From an uncultured Candidatus Altimarinota bacterium (GTDB taxonomy: Bacteria > Patescibacteriota > Gracilibacteria > CAIRYL01), in assembly GCA_947311665.1 (NCBI GenBank), contig CAMZLA010000007.1:1-6421 (forward strand): 6,421 nucleotides of DNA. The letters run 5' to 3'. Shown in pieces: positions 4,855-6,421 of this stretch; position 1 is the stretch's first letter, and each line of letters starts with the position of its first letter. Position numbers and translations under genes: made by a program. The notes beneath the pieces are model-generated. The model made no database searches. It was not told the origin of the DNA and worked only from the letters and a program-made list of their open reading frames with translations.

Positions 4855-4943
4855 GCCGAGATGGCGAAATTGGTATACGCGATGGACTTAAAATCCCTTG
4901 AGGTTTATCCCTCGTGCGGGTTCGAGTCCCGCTCTCGGCACCA
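4855..4943 (+). tRNA. tRNA-Leu(UAA)
   Basis: This is an 89-nt class II tRNA. The acceptor is GCCGAGA/TCTCGGC, the anticodon loop CTTAAAA (4887-4893) carries UAA, and there is a long variable arm (GAGG...CCTC). The T-arm is GCGGG-TTCGAGT-CCCGC, followed by A73 and encoded CCA. The anticodon stem ATGGA/TCCCT has one U-C mismatch, slightly unusual. Confidence 0.95.
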
Positions 4944-4956
4944 TCTAAGAAAACAG

Positions 4957-4996
4957 AAGCCAGAAAATATTTTTTTATATTTTCTGGCTTTTTCTT
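4957..4996 (+). terminator. intrinsic terminator after tRNA-Leu
   Basis: A 14-bp perfect stem pairs AAGCCAGAAAATAT (4957-4970) with ATATTTTCTGGCTT (4977-4990) around a six-T loop, followed by TTTCTTTT. It ends the tRNA-Leu transcript, which means tRNA-Arg downstream is probably a separate unit or depends on read-through. Confidence 0.85.
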
Positions 4997-5025
4997 TTAA
5001 TTTTTTTTTACGGTTATTAAAATTT

Positions 5026-5100
5026 GGCTGCATAGTTCAATGGATAGAACAACCCCCTCCTAAGGGGTAGATTCTGGTTCGATTCCAGATGCGGCTACCA
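5026..5100 (+). tRNA. tRNA-Arg(CCU)
   Basis: The acceptor GGCTGCA/TGCGGCT includes two G-U pairs. The anticodon stem ACCCC/GGGGT is perfect, with loop CTCCTAA carrying CCU (5059-5061). The T-arm is TCTGG-TTCGATT-CCAGA, followed by A73 and encoded CCA (5098-5100). It decodes the rare AGG codon. It lies behind the tRNA-Leu terminator with no clear promoter, and 3 bp from the convergent DUF389 gene. Confidence 0.95.
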
Positions 5101-5103
5101 ATA

Positions 5104-6421
5104 TCAGTTATCTTTTGTAAAAATTAATGTTTCTTGATGATATGGAATGAATATTAAATCTATGGAAATATTTGAGTATGGTAAAGATGAAAAATTTTCT
5201 GATATTTTTTGAGTAAGAGATTGTGGAGTTTTTTCAAAAAGAGTTATTCCTTCTTCAATAGAAAAAGGTGTTATTTCTGGTCTATTTTCATTTACATTTT
5301 CATTTATATTATTTTCATCAGTTTCATCAGTTATATTTTTTTCATTTTCTGTAAACAATGAATATATTTCTGAAAGAGACGATGAATTATTATTTTTCTT
5401 TTCTTTCAATGCTTTCAATTCTTTGTTTTGTTTCTGTTCTTTATATAAAACTCGAGCATGAAATAAAATTTCATCAGTTTCAGCAAGAGAAACAGAAATA
5501 TTTTCAATTTGCACTCCTTCCATTTCTGGACGAGATAAAAGTTCTGTAATATTTTTTGCAATATCTTTTTGAATTACCTCTTCTGGTGTCAATTCTTTTA
5601 CAATAATATCTTTTTTATTTTTACTTCCAGCTATAGGAACCCATATAAATTTAAATTCTAAATCTTCATATTCTTTCGAAAGAAAAGTTTCAAATTCAAG
5701 TTTCATTTCATCGGTTAAATATTCATTTTCTGGAATAGAAAGAACATAATTTATTTCCCATACATTTTCATCTTTTTGTGTGAGTGTAATTTGCAATGCA
5801 GAAAACAATGAAAATAAATTGTTATGTAATTGTTTTATTTTTTGAATAATTTTTTCTTTATTTTTTTGTGCAAAATCTATAGATTTAAAATTTGCTGTTC
5901 TAATCATTTCAAAATCGAATTCTAGCGATTTCCCTAAAAATTCTTCCGATTCTTGTAATATAGAATTGTATGTTGTTTCAAAAATTTCAATATTTTCTGG
6001 AACTTGTAACACTCCTTTCAAATGAATATTTTTATCATCTACAGATAAAACATCAACATCTATAAGTGTACTGTTTGGAATTTTTAAAGGGATTATTTCC
6101 GAAAGAAAATTTTCTGCTTTTTTTTCTGTTTCTATTTTAAGAGATATATTTGAAAGTGATGAATAGAGCGGAAACGAGGTAAAAAGAATGATGATGATGA
6201 GTGTAATGAATTTTTGAAGAGAAATCTTTTTCTGAAATTCTTGATGAGGAGTGAACCCATATGCAAAAAAAATCAAAACTCCAACAAAAAGAATAGCAAG
6301 AAAATTTATAAAAAATAAAATAAAACTTCCCCATGCAGAAATAAAATTTCCCAAAGCCAGCTCTATTCCTACTACTGCCAAAGGAGGCATTAAACTGGCA
6401 GCCATTGCTACTCCTGCAACA
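5104..6421 (-). CDS. DUF389 family membrane protein (N-terminus outside window)
   Basis: The frame is open to the right edge; the ATG at 6405 is internal, because VAGVA precedes it in frame. Numbering from that Met, the conserved DUF389 stretch AASLMPPLAVVGIELALG (2-19) is unmistakable. It is followed by hydrophobic segments at about 22-50 and 66-84, then a long extramembrane part of about 345 residues. That part holds two probable alpha/beta units (about 90-260 and 262-325), a Lys/Asn/Glu-rich low-complexity linker (about 325-378), and a final small domain ending IPYHQETLIFTKDN. DUF389 proteins are widespread integral membrane proteins of unknown function. The C-terminal extension looks longer than the membrane core, and its role is unknown. 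The TGA stop is 3 bp from tRNA-Arg and no minus-strand terminator lies between, so its transcript should run antisense across that tRNA. Confidence 0.85.
   Translation of the reverse strand, partial: VAGVAMAASLMPPLAVVGIELALGNFISAWGSFILFFINFLAILFVGVLIFFAYGFTPHQEFQKKISLQKFITLIIIILFTSFPLYSSLSNISLKIETEKKAENFLSEIIPLKIPNSTLIDVDVLSVDDKNIHLKGVLQVPENIEIFETTYNSILQESEEFLGKSLEFDFEMIRTANFKSIDFAQKNKEKIIQKIKQLHNNLFSLFSALQITLTQKDENVWEINYVLSIPENEYLTDEMKLEFETFLSKEYEDLEFKFIWVPIAGSKNKKDIIVKELTPEEVIQKDIAKNITELLSRPEMEGVQIENISVSLAETDEILFHARVLYKEQKQNKELKALKEKKNNNSSSLSEIYSLFTENEKNITDETDENNINENVNENRPEITPFSIEEGITLFEKTPQSLTQKISENFSSLPYSNISIDLIFIPYHQETLIFTKDN

Noticed and set aside
4547..5070. ORFs of 100 aa (minus, 4547-4849) and 76 aa (plus, 4840-5070).
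   Set aside because: They overlap tRNA genes and the lipoprotein gene in other frames; the apparent peptides are translations of tRNA sequence and its complement.
5104..6421. Use of UGA as glycine (Gracilibacteria/Absconditabacteria code).
   Set aside because: No gene has an in-frame UGA where a family residue is expected, Gly is encoded by GGN throughout, and reading through the DUF389 UGA would run the protein into the tRNA-Arg gene.

Overview
This window comes from a very AT-rich bacterial genome. By eye GC is well under 40%, and most codons end in A or T. No ORF contains an in-frame UGA, Trp is UGG, and two frames end in UGA, so the standard bacterial code applies rather than the UGA-Gly code of Gracilibacteria/Absconditabacteria. 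None of the readable start codons has a convincing Shine-Dalgarno sequence. Small AT-rich genes, encoded tRNA CCA ends and these start contexts would fit a Patescibacteria/CPR-like or similar poorly characterised lineage. That placement is inference; no marker gene here fixes it.

Layout. Positions 1-167 form a near-perfect 64-bp inverted repeat with a 39-nt spacer. It truncates or rewrites the end of a minus-strand gene (54-1433) for a pentapeptide-repeat membrane protein, and may be a fold-back assembly or amplification artefact. Between that gene and the next lies a compact plus-strand unit (1434-1578): a near-consensus promoter followed about 110 nt later by a hairpin plus U-run, which is a candidate small RNA. 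Next is a minus-strand MazF/PemK-family endoribonuclease toxin gene (1579-1908) with no visible antitoxin gene.

The most striking part is the divergent intergenic region 1909-2310. On the minus strand, just upstream of the toxin gene, it carries the diagnostic 3' half of a T-box riboswitch. There is a UGGUACC bulge between two helices (antiterminator, 1962-2004) that competes with a 16-bp intrinsic terminator (1927-1968). T-boxes normally place aminoacyl-tRNA synthetase, amino-acid biosynthesis or transport genes under control of uncharged tRNA. Here the only downstream gene is an RNase toxin, suggesting a toxin switched on by amino-acid starvation.

The right part is housekeeping. folD (2311-3162, +) makes one-carbon folates. 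lgt (3182-3964, -) lipidates prolipoproteins and converges on folD. A lipoprotein gene (4085-4705, +) diverges from lgt, and its product should be an Lgt substrate. Three plus-strand tRNA genes follow: Cys(GCA), Leu(UAA) with its own strong promoter and terminator, and Arg(CCU). The window ends in a DUF389 membrane-protein gene (5104 to beyond 6421, -) that converges on tRNA-Arg with only 3 bases between them.
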